A DNA stretch of 64,000 nt from DASWIG01 sp965371445 (GCA_965371445.1 CBDUYN010000020.1:26557-90556); one strand, 5' to 3'. Positions 53,559 to 62,601 are shown, counted from the first letter of the stretch. The notes: generated by a model not told the origin, from the sequence alone. Numbers and translations are program-made.

Positions 53559-56500
53559 TCAAGCACCAGAAGCTTCCAGCTGCTTGACCTTCTCACCCGT
53601 CTCTTTCAGGTGCTCCGCTTCCGTCTCCGCGACGATGGCGAGCCACTTGCGGACGGCATCTTCCGCCTCCTTCAAGCTCTCGGCCGCGGTCCTCAGGTCC
53701 GCCGACGGGATGCGACGCGGTCCTTTCACCTTGATCACTTCCAGCAAGAACGACAGGGCGAGCCGCGCCTCGAAGCTGGCCTCCGCGGGATCGTCCGTCA
53801 ACTCGATGTGGGCCAACGCCAGCCGGATCAGGGTCTCGGTCTCGGCGGCGAGCCAGACGGCCGGCCGTTCGAGCGCCGCGACCACCGCCTTGTCGTCGTC
53901 GCGGCGAAAAGCCGCGCCGGCGGTGCGTAGAGCGCCGATCAGCTGGCGCGCCACCGGCTGCTTGACGTTCCACGCGGAAGCCTTCGGCGGCTCGCCCTTC
54001 ATCGGCTTCGCCAGCTCCAGCAACGGCTTCAGGTCACAGTCGGCGTCCTTGTGGGCGAGCCCTGCCTCGAACGACTGGCACGCCTTGTCGAAGTCTCCCG
54101 CCAACAGGTACCCCACACCCTGGACATGGTGGAAATGCCTCAGGCACACCGTCACCCAGTCAGGATCGATCCCCAAGACCATCTGGAGCGCTTCTTTCCA
54201 GTCCTCCAGGGACTCGCTGGCCGAGGCGACGCGGCACTTCCATTCGCCGAGCAGAAAGACGACGTCGAGGTTCTCGGGATGGCGGCGGGCGAGGGCAGCG
54301 AGAAACTCTCGCGCCAAGACGGCGTCGTCGTCGTGCAGGGCGTAGGCCTGGAGGATCATGCCTTTCAGGCTCTCCTCGGAGCTCTCACGCGCCATCCCGA
54401 GCAAAAGCCGCCGGCGCTCGGACGGCGGCAGGTCGGCCCACCTCTCCACCGCCTCACGCCCGCCTTCGAGCGCCTTGACCGCCTGGCTCACACACCTCAT
54501 GTGCAGATCGACGATCGGCAAGCGGCGCTCGACGAGCGGCCTCCACTGCCATCGTAACCGCGGCTCGTCGCGGCCCAGGTAGACCACCTCCGGACCGAGC
54601 TCACCGTCGAGCAGAAGGGCCGCGTGACGTCCGTGGCGGTCCCCGGCGAGCGCCGAGACGTGCGGCACCCGCAGGGAATAAAGCGGCTCCAGGCTCTCGG
54701 CCAGGAAGGCGATCATCCACGTCTCGCCGTCGGTGGCGTCGACAAGCGTCCAGACCATCCCCCGGGCGGCGACCATCGCGGGCCGGCATGTCGTAACACC
54801 CGACGCCACAAGCACCTCGCGCGTCCGGCGCCAGCCGTCCGGACCCGGCTCGAAACGCGCCAACCCCAGGCCGGCGCCCTTCGCCAGGCCGGCGCTCTTC
54901 GCCGCTGGCGGCCCGACGCTCGTCTCGCCATCTCCGTCCGGCGGCGAGACGAGGGCGACGATCCCGGTACCGTCGGCGGCGGCGGCCAGGACATGGCGGG
55001 CGACCAGGGGCTCCTCGGGATCCAGGTGGCCCCGGGCCGCGCACAAGAAGCTGCCGCTCTTACCGGCCAGCAAGAAGCGCGGCTCCGGCTCCGGCGACGC
55101 CTCCTCGGAGGCCTCCGGACGGAGGCCGTAGAGCACCGAAGAAGCCAGCACTCGGGACCGCTTGCGCATCACCCGCCAGGCGTCGTGCTCGAGGACCCGA
55201 ACCTTCGAGTCAGAGTCCCCGGGCTCGCGGGAGAAGACCCACACGTAGGGCGAACGAGGAAGGACGACGCTACGCTCGACCTTCTCCTTGCCCAGGTGCT
55301 TGGGCAGCCACTCCCACTCGGCGATCTTCCAGCCCTTCGTCTCCAGGACGACGAAACCGCCGTCGGCGCCGCCGATCCGGATCTTCTCGCCGTCCCAGCA
55401 GGTGGTGAGCGGCGCGCCCAGCGGCTTCGGGGTGTTCATCGAGAGCCGTTCCAGGAGCTTGCCGCTCCGGACGTCGAGGATGCGCACGAAGAGCCAGTCG
55501 ACGAACGCATGCGCGACGACGAGACGCCGTCCCTCGTCGTCGAGCCAACGGTTCTCGCTCCTCCACTCCTGGCCGGGCCTCGGCCTGGGCTGCAAGATGC
55601 CCGGGTAGGGCGCCAGCTTCTTGCCGAGACGCCAACTCTCGTGCTTCAACTGCCAGGCCCTCTTGATCTCGGCGTCGAGGAACTGGCCCGGAGACTTCCA
55701 AGTCTTGGCCATCGACGCCGGCAGCAGGCGCGTCGCGAGCTCCCTGTATTGCCGCACGTTCTGCCGCGCGGCGAAGAGATCGCCCGCCTTCAAATCTCTC
55801 TTGTAGGACTCGGCGAGGCCGTGAAGCTCTATCGCCCGCCGCATCGAGGCCTCCGCCGCCTCGAGCCATAGCCGGTACTCGGGAGTCAGGTAATCCGCGT
55901 CGATCTCGGCGATGAGCTCCAGGATCTTCTCGGGCTCCCGGATGGCGACCGCACCCTCGCCCTTGAAGGAGTCCTCGACCTGCCGGACCCGCTCGTGGTT
56001 TCTTTCCACCCTTTCCTCCATCAGGCGTTGCACGATCTCCTGCCGGAGAGCAGACGTCCGCGCCACGGCGGCCAGGATCTCCTGGTGGGGTCCGAGGGCG
56101 GCGTAGGCCTCGTCGACGCGGTCCTGGGCGAAGAGCCCCTCCGCCTCGCGCAGCGCCAGGACGGCGGCGGCCGCCGCGGGGGCTTTTAGCCTGGGATGGG
56201 CCGAGTCGACGGCGTCGAGGTCGTCGACGGCGGAGCGCACGTCCTTCTCCTGAAGCCGCGAGCGGAGGCGTCCGCGCAGGGCCTCCGGCAACTCGAGGTA
56301 AGCGAGGAGCGCGCGCCGCAGGCCGCCTTCGGCAAAACGCCGCTCGACGCCGCCGACGGCCGACGCCTCGGCCTGTTCCCGGGCGCCCCGGCGAGCCTGC
56401 TCAAGGCGCCGTGGAATGTCGGGGACGTCCGCGTCCTCGGCGAGGACGGCCTCGTAATGACGCACAGCCGTGTCGAAGTCCTCCTCGGTGAGCGCCCGGT

Positions 56501-57575
56501 CGGCGATCTCGAGGTGCTCGGCGATCGCCGTTTCCCGACGCAGCTCACCCGCCTCGCGGAGGATGCGGCGCGCCACCTCGCTTCCCGGCCAGCGGTCAGC
56601 AAGCGTCCGCGCGGCGGCGGCGGCTTCGAGGCAGCCTCGCTCGCGATAGAGCTCGGCGAGCTCGGCTTCCACCTCCTGCATCCCAGCCTCCGCCAGACGC
56701 TCGAGACCGGCGCGGACGGTGGCGACCGCCTCGTAGAACGGATCGCAGTCGACGAGCTCGGCAAGCCACCGCCTGGCCGCCGCCTCGTCGCCGGCGCCGA
56801 CGGCCCCGGCGGCGAGGGCCGCGTAGGCCGCCGTCCGCCGCTTCTGAGACGTCGCGGCGCCCGAGTCGCCCAAGCCGGTCACCAGCTTCTCCGCCAGCTC
56901 GAGGTGGCCCTGGCGCGCGGCGGCCAGCGCCAACAGCGAGCGGACATCGACGTCGTCACCGGCCGCACCGTGGAGCCGCGGGCGCAGGTTGAGCGCCTCC
57001 TCGTCGAGCCCCAGCGTCTCGACCTGCAACGCCAGCAGCTCGACGACGGCCTCGACGCCGCCTTCCCCGGCGTCGATAGCCTGCCTCAGGAGGCGCTCGG
57101 CGTTCGTGTAGTCGAATTCGGCAAGCGAGCGCCGGGCCGTGCTCAGGAGGTCTTCGGGTGGAGCCTCGTGCGCGCCGTCGCCGGAGTCGGGGAGACGAAG
57201 CACGTCGTCCTCGCCGCCGCCTTCCATGTCGAGCCGCCGCTGGATCCAGGAACGGGCCTCCGGCTCGAGCTCCGCGAGTGGCGCGTGACAGGCGTCGAGA
57301 ATACCCGACGGGTGGTCGAAGCGCACCACGCCTTCCTTCTCGGAACGCGAGACCACGACGTGCTCCTCGCCGAAATGCAGCACCAGGAAGCTCTGGAGCT
57401 TGTGCTTCTCGTCGTAGCGCCGCTGGGCCGCCGGGCGAGAAAGGCGTCGGTTCGTCGGATTGACGCGGTGGATCAACCGGTAGAGCTCCAGCGGGTCCAC
57501 CTTGAGGCGTCCTTCGAGGACGTCCTGGGGGAGCAGCTGTTTCTTGGTGCGGGATTTCTTCTTCTCGCGAGCCAT
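53559..57575 (-). CDS. Very long TPR-rich protein with central beta-propeller-like region
   Basis: The 1338-residue protein starts with a basic segment (REKKKSRTKKQLLPQDVLEG), has helical TPR-like repeats from ~145 to ~640, a beta-rich central section (~655-1020) with WD-like strands (LVVAHAFVDWLFVRILDV), and helical repeats again to the end. No signal peptide or membrane helix is seen, so it is cytoplasmic. It is upstream of the kinase gene on the same strand with overlapping or near-overlapping ends, which suggests a scaffold or substrate of that kinase. No enzyme motif is visible. Confidence 0.8.
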   Translation of the reverse strand: MAREKKKSRTKKQLLPQDVLEGRLKVDPLELYRLIHRVNPTNRRLSRPAAQRRYDEKHKLQSFLVLHFGEEHVVVSRSEKEGVVRFDHPSGILDACHAPLAELEPEARSWIQRRLDMEGGGEDDVLRLPDSGDGAHEAPPEDLLSTARRSLAEFDYTNAERLLRQAIDAGEGGVEAVVELLALQVETLGLDEEALNLRPRLHGAAGDDVDVRSLLALAAARQGHLELAEKLVTGLGDSGAATSQKRRTAAYAALAAGAVGAGDEAAARRWLAELVDCDPFYEAVATVRAGLERLAEAGMQEVEAELAELYRERGCLEAAAAARTLADRWPGSEVARRILREAGELRRETAIAEHLEIADRALTEEDFDTAVRHYEAVLAEDADVPDIPRRLEQARRGAREQAEASAVGGVERRFAEGGLRRALLAYLELPEALRGRLRSRLQEKDVRSAVDDLDAVDSAHPRLKAPAAAAAVLALREAEGLFAQDRVDEAYAALGPHQEILAAVARTSALRQEIVQRLMEERVERNHERVRQVEDSFKGEGAVAIREPEKILELIAEIDADYLTPEYRLWLEAAEASMRRAIELHGLAESYKRDLKAGDLFAARQNVRQYRELATRLLPASMAKTWKSPGQFLDAEIKRAWQLKHESWRLGKKLAPYPGILQPRPRPGQEWRSENRWLDDEGRRLVVAHAFVDWLFVRILDVRSGKLLERLSMNTPKPLGAPLTTCWDGEKIRIGGADGGFVVLETKGWKIAEWEWLPKHLGKEKVERSVVLPRSPYVWVFSREPGDSDSKVRVLEHDAWRVMRKRSRVLASSVLYGLRPEASEEASPEPEPRFLLAGKSGSFLCAARGHLDPEEPLVARHVLAAAADGTGIVALVSPPDGDGETSVGPPAAKSAGLAKGAGLGLARFEPGPDGWRRTREVLVASGVTTCRPAMVAARGMVWTLVDATDGETWMIAFLAESLEPLYSLRVPHVSALAGDRHGRHAALLLDGELGPEVVYLGRDEPRLRWQWRPLVERRLPIVDLHMRCVSQAVKALEGGREAVERWADLPPSERRRLLLGMARESSEESLKGMILQAYALHDDDAVLAREFLAALARRHPENLDVVFLLGEWKCRVASASESLEDWKEALQMVLGIDPDWVTVCLRHFHHVQGVGYLLAGDFDKACQSFEAGLAHKDADCDLKPLLELAKPMKGEPPKASAWNVKQPVARQLIGALRTAGAAFRRDDDKAVVAALERPAVWLAAETETLIRLALAHIELTDDPAEASFEARLALSFLLEVIKVKGPRRIPSADLRTAAESLKEAEDAVRKWLAIVAETEAEHLKETGEKVKQLEASGA

Positions 57576-57619
57576 CTTCCATTGCCTCGCCCCAGCCTCG
57601 GTACGACGTTATAGCATAT

Positions 57620-58984
57620 CTAGCGCTCGTGGTCCAAATCGATCGCCAGGGTGAGGAGGAATTCGTCGGCCGACTCCTTTTTGCCGAGACGAACGAAGGT
57701 GTTGTCCTGCCACTCGACGGTCAGCTCGACGCCCGGGTAGACGCCGAGGCGCAAGCCGAAGTCGAGCTTCTCCCAATCCCAGGCGACGCTCGGTGCCGGA
57801 TAGATCGGGTGCAGGGCGAAGTCCGGATCGAGCTCGGAGTAACGCACCGCCGGTGCGATCCACGCCAAGACCTGGCGGCCGCCGAGGTACCAGACAAGCG
57901 GCAGGTCGAAGCTCCAGGCCGCTTCGACCTCGAAGCCCTTGCGGTCGAGGCCCGCGAGATCCTGGTCGACGTACTGCCCGAAAAAGGAGAACCCTCCGGC
58001 GTAGACCCAGACGTTGGCGCCGACCTCACGCTTCTCGTTACCGGTGACCGGCAGCGGCGTCAGGTTGCCGGGACCCAGGAGCAGATCCAGGTCGCCGCCG
58101 TAGAAGGTGTTGTCGAGATCGACCGTCGCCGCCAGGTCGCGCTCGTAGACCCAGGCCAGGAGGTCCACCGCCCAGGAACCGGCGGCGCCGCCGAAGCGCA
58201 AGCCGAGCCCCAGGCCGGTCTCCGGGTTCTCGAAGCCGATCTCGTCGACGTCGGCGTCGTAGAAGATCGGGAAGCCCGAGCCCAGCTCCGGCACCGGGTT
58301 GGGCGCCGCGCCGGCCGGAAGGTTGAAGATCTCGACGCCGTTGTCGCCGGCGAGAGCGTTGGGGTCGCGGAAAAAGAGAGGATTGCCCTGGGTGAACGAC
58401 GCCCTCAGGTAGACGTGGCGGCCGAGGGAGGCGCCCACCTCCAGGCCGATGTCCTCGAAGCGGTTGAAGGCGGTCGAGATCAGGCCGTAGCTCTCCAGGT
58501 GACGGTCGTCCTGGCGCTCGAACTTGGGGATCTTGCCGGCCTTGACGTAGAACGAGCTCCCCTCGGCGAGCTCTCCGGGCTCCACCTCGCGGCCGTAGCG
58601 CAGCCAGAGCTCGTCGAGGTCGACCTCATCGTCGTCGGAGGTCGGATTGCGGTCGTAGCGGTCGATGACGTCGACCTTGACCCGCGCGGCCAGGTCGTCG
58701 CGCCACTCGACCTCGCCCACGATCGTCACCGTCGAGACCTCCACGTGGCTCCCGGGCTCGACGGTCTCGAGCCAGGCCATGGCGGCGCCCGGCGGCAGAA
58801 AGTCCGACGGGAACGGAAAGGGCGACGGGAATCGCGCCCGGTCGCTGTCGCGGTAGTGGCTCTTGAACTCGAGGCCGATCTTGTAGCGGGTCCCGGTTTG
58901 CGGCTCCTCCGCCGGTTCCTCGGCCTGTGCCGCCAGGGCGAGGGCCAGGATGAAGAGTAAAGGTAGGGTAGCTCTCTGCGTCAT
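57620..58984 (-). CDS. Outer-membrane porin-like barrel (alginate-export/porin family type)
   Basis: The 454-residue protein has a signal peptide (LPLLFILALALAAQAEE) followed by alternating amphipathic strands to the C-terminus. The YVKAGKIPKFERQDDRHLES region and FNRFEDIGLEVG resemble alginate-export-like and phosphate-porin-like barrels. It should form an outer-membrane channel; substrate unknown. The ATG at 58984 is behind GGGGGAG. The C-terminus (LTLAIDLDHER) is not a classical terminal Phe. It lies 44 bases upstream of nothing on its strand except convergent spacing to the TPR gene's start. Confidence 0.78.
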   Translation of the reverse strand: MTQRATLPLLFILALALAAQAEEPAEEPQTGTRYKIGLEFKSHYRDSDRARFPSPFPFPSDFLPPGAAMAWLETVEPGSHVEVSTVTIVGEVEWRDDLAARVKVDVIDRYDRNPTSDDDEVDLDELWLRYGREVEPGELAEGSSFYVKAGKIPKFERQDDRHLESYGLISTAFNRFEDIGLEVGASLGRHVYLRASFTQGNPLFFRDPNALAGDNGVEIFNLPAGAAPNPVPELGSGFPIFYDADVDEIGFENPETGLGLGLRFGGAAGSWAVDLLAWVYERDLAATVDLDNTFYGGDLDLLLGPGNLTPLPVTGNEKREVGANVWVYAGGFSFFGQYVDQDLAGLDRKGFEVEAAWSFDLPLVWYLGGRQVLAWIAPAVRYSELDPDFALHPIYPAPSVAWDWEKLDFGLRLGVYPGVELTVEWQDNTFVRLGKKESADEFLLTLAIDLDHER

Positions 58985-59071
58985 GATGGTCTCCCCCGAT
59001 GTCTTGCGTGGAGCCCAACGCTACCAGAATCCGAAGCGGCCGGCGGGAACGGAGCGAGTCGTAACGCGCCC

Positions 59072-59232
59072 TCACAGCTCTCCCCACGACGTCCGGGAAG
59101 ACGTGACGCCCTCCCACAGATCTTCCCACGGCGTTCGGGAGGTTGTGACAGCTCTGCGTACTCTTGCCATGGCGTGGGACGATCTCTCCGAGGGTCTCAC
59201 AAGTCTTTCCGCGACGTCGGAAAAGCTGTGAC
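59072..59232. repeat. ~42-bp palindromic tandem repeat, four units
   Basis: Units with the frame TCACA...CTTCCCACG.CGT.CGGGA...GTGAC recur; their central CGT falls at 59090, 59132, 59173 and 59215 (steps 42, 41, 42). The first, second and fourth can fold into hairpins with TCACA/TGTGA-type ends and TTCCC/GGGAA-type inner arms; the third is degenerate. They lie just upstream of the porin gene on the minus strand. Confidence 0.7.
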
Positions 59233-59238
59233 ACCTCT

Positions 59239-59724
59239 TCACTGCCGTTTTGGCCGGCCAGATCGCCCGTGTGCCGGGCGGTGAAGGAGCCTGTGGCCGT
59301 CCTTCACGGATCTTCCCAGGCTGTCGAGCCTACGGAGCTGGCCCCCTCCCCTTCGTCGGTAGATCCCGTCCGGCACCGCCGCCGCGACCGCCGACCCTCC
59401 GGTACAAGGAACCCGGGAGACTTCGAACTCCGGTCCATAGACCGAGAAGACGTGGTCGCGGACGCCGGCCACCGCCGTCCTCGTCTTCGCCGCCGTGCGG
59501 CGAAGACCACGGTTGGCAGCGATGCGCTCGACCTTCAGCGTCCGGTAGCGCCGGCCCGTGCCCAGCAACTCCTCGTGAATGCGAGAGAGCCAGGCGATGG
59601 TCTGGTCCGCCATTCGCCGAGGGGTCGAGTCCATGACTTCGGCGGCGACTTTGGCGACGATCTCGGCCTCGGATTTTTCCCCGGAAAACAATTGGGGGTC
59701 GAACTGAAATGCCAGGATCGTCAC
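59239..59724 (-). CDS. Hypothetical protein, possibly decayed
   Basis: The 161-residue frame begins plausibly (MTILAFQFDPQLFSGEKSEA, EIVAKVAAEVMDSTPRRMAD) and contains VFSVYGPEFEVSRVP. The last ~40 residues are arginine-rich and look out of frame. No family is recognised. It may be a small cytoplasmic protein whose end was shifted. Confidence 0.4.
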   Translation of the reverse strand: MTILAFQFDPQLFSGEKSEAEIVAKVAAEVMDSTPRRMADQTIAWLSRIHEELLGTGRRYRTLKVERIAANRGLRRTAAKTRTAVAGVRDHVFSVYGPEFEVSRVPCTGGSAVAAAVPDGIYRRRGGGQLRRLDSLGRSVKDGHRLLHRPAHGRSGRPKRQ

Positions 59725-59784
59725 GACGGGTCTTGGCCTGATGGAGGTCGCCGAAGGCCGCCAGGTCGAGTCGTATCCCCGTCG

Positions 59785-60586
59785 TCAGAGTTGGCGCAGC
59801 GTCGCCACGATGTCGGTTCGAATAGCTTGCCTTGCTGACAACAGCGAAATCACGAAAGCCGTCAGTGTGATCATCATTGCCGCCATCAGATATGCCCCGA
59901 GGTCTTGAGCGTTGACGCCGTACAGCCGGTTGGCGATCCAGCGCGTCGCAAAACGGGAGGCGAGAATTCCGCCGACAATTCCACCGCCAACGAGGATCAA
60001 GCCACGTACGACAACCTGTCGGGCTATCCGCCAAGGCGACGCGCCACAAGCAATGCGGACGCCAATCTCGTGAGTACGTCGAGCGAGGTGCTGTGCGAGA
60101 CAACCTTGAAGACCGATCAAGGTGAGGATAATCGCTATACCTGCGAGAAAGGCGAAGATAACCGCGGTTTGACGCTCAAGACTGATCCCAGAAGAGAGTC
60201 GCTTCCTCAACGAGCTGACGTTAGACAAAGGGACGTTAGGATCGATATCGCTGACAACCTTTCGGACTCCCGGCACCAAGGCGAGCGGATCGGTAGATGA
60301 ACGCAGGACCAGCGTCATCGCGCGAGCCAGCACCCAACAAAGGCAATGCAGCCGCCAGCCCGACACTCTGAACGTCCGGCAAAGAATAGAGCCCTTCCAC
60401 GAGTCCGCTGTAGAATTCCGTTACTCCAAAATGACCATACGTCCCAGCGTCAAGCTCCAACGAAGCAACCAGCACGTTGTCGGCTGGAAACCCGGTATCA
60501 ATGCTCTCAAGATTGACGAGGGTTTTCAACAGAAGGCCGGAAGCGACCAGGACGACCATTGTCATCGTCAATTGGAGAACAATCAA
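59785..60586 (-). pseudogene. FtsX/MacB-type (ADOP) permease remnant
   Basis: Two overlapping frames hold two parts of one permease. The part at 60586-60300 (VLQLTMTMVVLVASGLLLKT, TGFPADNVLVASLEL, YSLPDVQSVGLAAALPL) is the segment around the second membrane region of ADOP proteins. The part at ~60330-59785 (MTLVLRSSTDPLALVPGVRK, then CLAQHLARRTHEIGVRIACG) is the C-terminal three-helix permease domain. The ~150-residue periplasmic section between them is deleted, with a frameshift. Base composition is lower in GC than most of the window. Confidence 0.82.
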
Positions 60587-60621
60587 AAGAAATGGCCTCC
60601 GGTGTCCACCAAAGCCAGCTG

Positions 60622-60754
60622 TCAGATGTCGGTGCCCTCCGGCTGGAATGGGACGTAGACCCTGGAGAGAGGTTCTTCTAACCCTGGCCGCGCATCTACG
60701 TACTCGGAGACGCCATTTGCGAAAGGCCCCTCTCGCGCCTCGAGCAGGAAGTCT
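60622..60754 (-). pseudogene. Small fragment of a second ADOP-type permease
   Basis: The frame ending at 60622 reads GVSEYVDARPGLEEPLSRVY and VPFQPEG, matching the 'GVV.DVR..GLEEP...VYVPF' section of ADOP periplasmic domains. In an intact gene this lies after the membrane segment found at 60.3-60.6 kb, yet here it lies before it. It therefore comes from another copy or a rearrangement. Confidence 0.5.
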
Positions 60755-61165
60755 TCACGTGGCAATCTGAACCGCCAAGGGAGTCTGTCCCAGATGGGAG
60801 GGAAGGGACGCTTGAAGCTCTTCGAGGGTGTCCGCCGCAGCGACGACTGTGGCACCGACCAACGCGACCCAGCGGCCTCGATATTCGGCCGGCGGGCTCT
60901 GCAGCCATGCGTATTCCTCACGCAGGCTCCGTCCTGTTCCTGGTCTGGTTGTCGCCCGATCTCCGGCGAGGATGAGGTGGGCCTTCCGGATGTCTGGATT
61001 CTCGGGGTATTTGGCCGTAGCTTCGCAGGCAAGGCGTTGGGCGGTGCGAATCTGCCCGGCACGGGTGTGCTGACGGATTTCCTCCAAGAGCCGGTCTGCG
61101 CTTCGCCCTTCGGTTAGCGTCGTGGCCGAGCTCTGTGATGGTGCGGGTCGGGTGCTGGTGGGCAT
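60755..61165 (-). CDS. DUF5678-like small protein
   Basis: ATG 61165 behind AAGGAAG gives 136 residues. The C-terminal half has the short domain EYRGRWVALVGATVVAAADT, LEELQASL, typical of DUF5678 proteins of unknown function. The N-terminal half is helical (ADRLLEEIRQHTRAGQIRTA). It appears intact in a region otherwise made of remnants. Confidence 0.7.
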   Translation of the reverse strand: MPTSTRPAPSQSSATTLTEGRSADRLLEEIRQHTRAGQIRTAQRLACEATAKYPENPDIRKAHLILAGDRATTRPGTGRSLREEYAWLQSPPAEYRGRWVALVGATVVAAADTLEELQASLPSHLGQTPLAVQIAT

Positions 61166-61537
61166 GGCTTCTTCCTTACGTCCGGATCCAGTCTACTCCT
61201 TAGGAGGATGTTGGGCAAGTTGGGATCGAGAGGCTATGAGAATTCAGCCGGCTATCCGTTCTGGTCAGGCTGGCATTGTGGATGTCCCCGGCTAATCCGT
61301 AGGGGGAAAAGGTAGCAGGCTACCCAACCCTTGGATCTTTTGATGGCGGAGGACACGCTTTCAGCGTCCGGCCGGGGTGTTCGGACAGGAACGACGGGGA
61401 CCGTCAATCCCCACCCTCAGCCGTTGGAGCCCTGAGGCGTCCGGCGACTACAGGACAGAGCTGCGCCGTCTCTGGCTTGCCGTCTAGCAAGCTCGGGAGG
61501 GGGTAGTGGGTCGACCCACTACCCGCGAGGGCAAGAA
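61166..61537. other. Intergenic region with a perfect palindrome
   Basis: No supported gene. A perfect 24-base palindrome lies at 61501-61524 (centre GTAGTGGGTCGACCCACTAC). A few short complementary pieces occur near 61295-61340, none forming a clear terminator. Confidence 0.5.
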
Positions 61538-61705
61538 ATGAAGGCCCCGGAAGCGCGGGAAGCTCTCGCGGGGATCGCGGTGGCGCTCGACTTGGCCCGC
61601 GGTCATCTGGCCCGAACCGTCTCCGGTCCGGTCCCATTCACCTGCCCGCTGACGGCCCGGATCGCGGCGGGGCCTACGTCAGGAGCTAGAAACCTTGGCT
61701 CGTGA
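61538..61705 (+). CDS. Possible 55-residue ORF, doubtful
   Basis: ATG 61538 follows GAGGG and opens a frame starting MKAPEAREALAGIAVALDLA that ends inside the first degenerate unit of the next repeat array. No family is recognised. It could be the N-terminus of a truncated gene. Confidence 0.2.
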   Translation: MKAPEAREALAGIAVALDLARGHLARTVSGPVPFTCPLTARIAAGPTSGARNLGS

Positions 61706-61965
61706 TGATGAGGGCTTCCATCACGACCCAAAAACTTTGACTCCTGACAAAGAGTGGCTCGTCAGGACCCAAAAACTCTGGCTCCTGATGAAGAGCGCAG
61801 CTTGTCAGGACCCAAAAACTTTGGCTCCTGATGACGAGTGCGGCTTGTCAGGACCCAAAAACTTTGGCTCCTGACGAAGAGCGCGGCTTGTCAGGACCCA
61901 GAAACTCTGGCTCCTGATGACGAGAGGTTTCGTCACGACCCAAAAACTTTGGCTCCTGACGCGAA
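61683..61965. repeat. 41-43-bp palindromic tandem repeat, six clear units and one degenerate
   Basis: GACCCAAAAAC or close variants begin at 61725, 61766, 61809, 61852, 61895 and 61937 (steps 41, 43, 43, 43, 42), with a weaker copy near 61684. Each unit can fold as GTCAGGA-c-CCAAA-aac-TTTGG-c-TCCTGAC, then a ~15-base spacer such as GAAGAGCGCGGCTT. All spacers are similar, so this is not CRISPR. It ends beside the stop of the CGNR gene. Confidence 0.85.
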
Positions 61966-61995
61966 GAAGTCATGCCTGGGGCGGTGGGACTGCTG

Positions 61996-62601
61996 CTACG
62001 ACTTGCGCCGCCGCCGGTGGTGCCTGGCGGCGTTGCGATCGCCGCAGCGTTTCGAGCACCATCGGCCCGTCCGGTTGCGCGAATCGTCGTAGAAGGCGCG
62101 GCGGCATTCCTCGTCCTCGCAGATCTTGAGCCGCCGCCAGGTGCCCTCGAAACAGGCCCGGATGAAGTCCGTGAGGGGGCTGGCGAGCGCGCCGTCGACG
62201 TCACGATTCGTCGCCTCGAGAAAGGGTGAGCCGTCGTCCTCGAAGCGGAAACGGACCGAAGATCGGGCCGCCGCGGTGTCGAGGTGGCGGACGCTGTCGC
62301 GGCTCAAGGCCGCGCCGTTGTTCGTGGCAAACAGAGACCGCAGGCCGGCGCAGACCTGCTTCGCTTGTTCGAGCGCGCCGTCGTCGAGCTCGACGTCCTG
62401 AGACAGGAGGCGCCGCTTCGCCAGCCAGCGGCTCAGTGCCTGCGGGCTCGCGAGCTCACCGGTCCCTGCCCCGAAGTCGACGGTGTTGGTGAAAGCCAGG
62501 AGAGCTTGGAGCTGCTCGGGTCCCGAGCTTTTCTTCCAGCGCGGCCTCTTGCGATACGCCGAGTGCTTCACCCCCTCGGGCAGATACGGTCTCGGGCTCA
62601 T
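61996..62601 (-). CDS. ABATE/CGNR zinc-finger putative regulator
   Basis: From ATG 62601 the protein has 201 residues. The N-terminal part (LQALLAFTNTVDFGAGTGEL, ASPQALSRWLAKRRLL) resembles the ABATE domain, and the C-terminus has the CGNR-type finger LKICEDEECRRAFYDDSRNR, RWCSKRCGDRNAARHHR with Cys pairs CxxxxC and CxxxC. Such proteins are presumed stress-related DNA-binding regulators. Its start overlaps the start region of the opposite-strand antitoxin gene, so the two share one control region. Confidence 0.85.
   Translation of the reverse strand: MSPRPYLPEGVKHSAYRKRPRWKKSSGPEQLQALLAFTNTVDFGAGTGELASPQALSRWLAKRRLLSQDVELDDGALEQAKQVCAGLRSLFATNNGAALSRDSVRHLDTAAARSSVRFRFEDDGSPFLEATNRDVDGALASPLTDFIRACFEGTWRRLKICEDEECRRAFYDDSRNRTGRWCSKRCGDRNAARHHRRRRKS

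Noticed and set aside
61404..61637. Minus-strand frame over the 24-bp palindrome
   Set aside because: Composition is low-complexity (Arg/Pro/Gly), with no ribosome-binding site or recognised domain.
61683..61965. CRISPR array
   Set aside because: Spacers are near-identical instead of unique, unit ends are degenerate, the period varies 41-43 and no cas gene is in the window.
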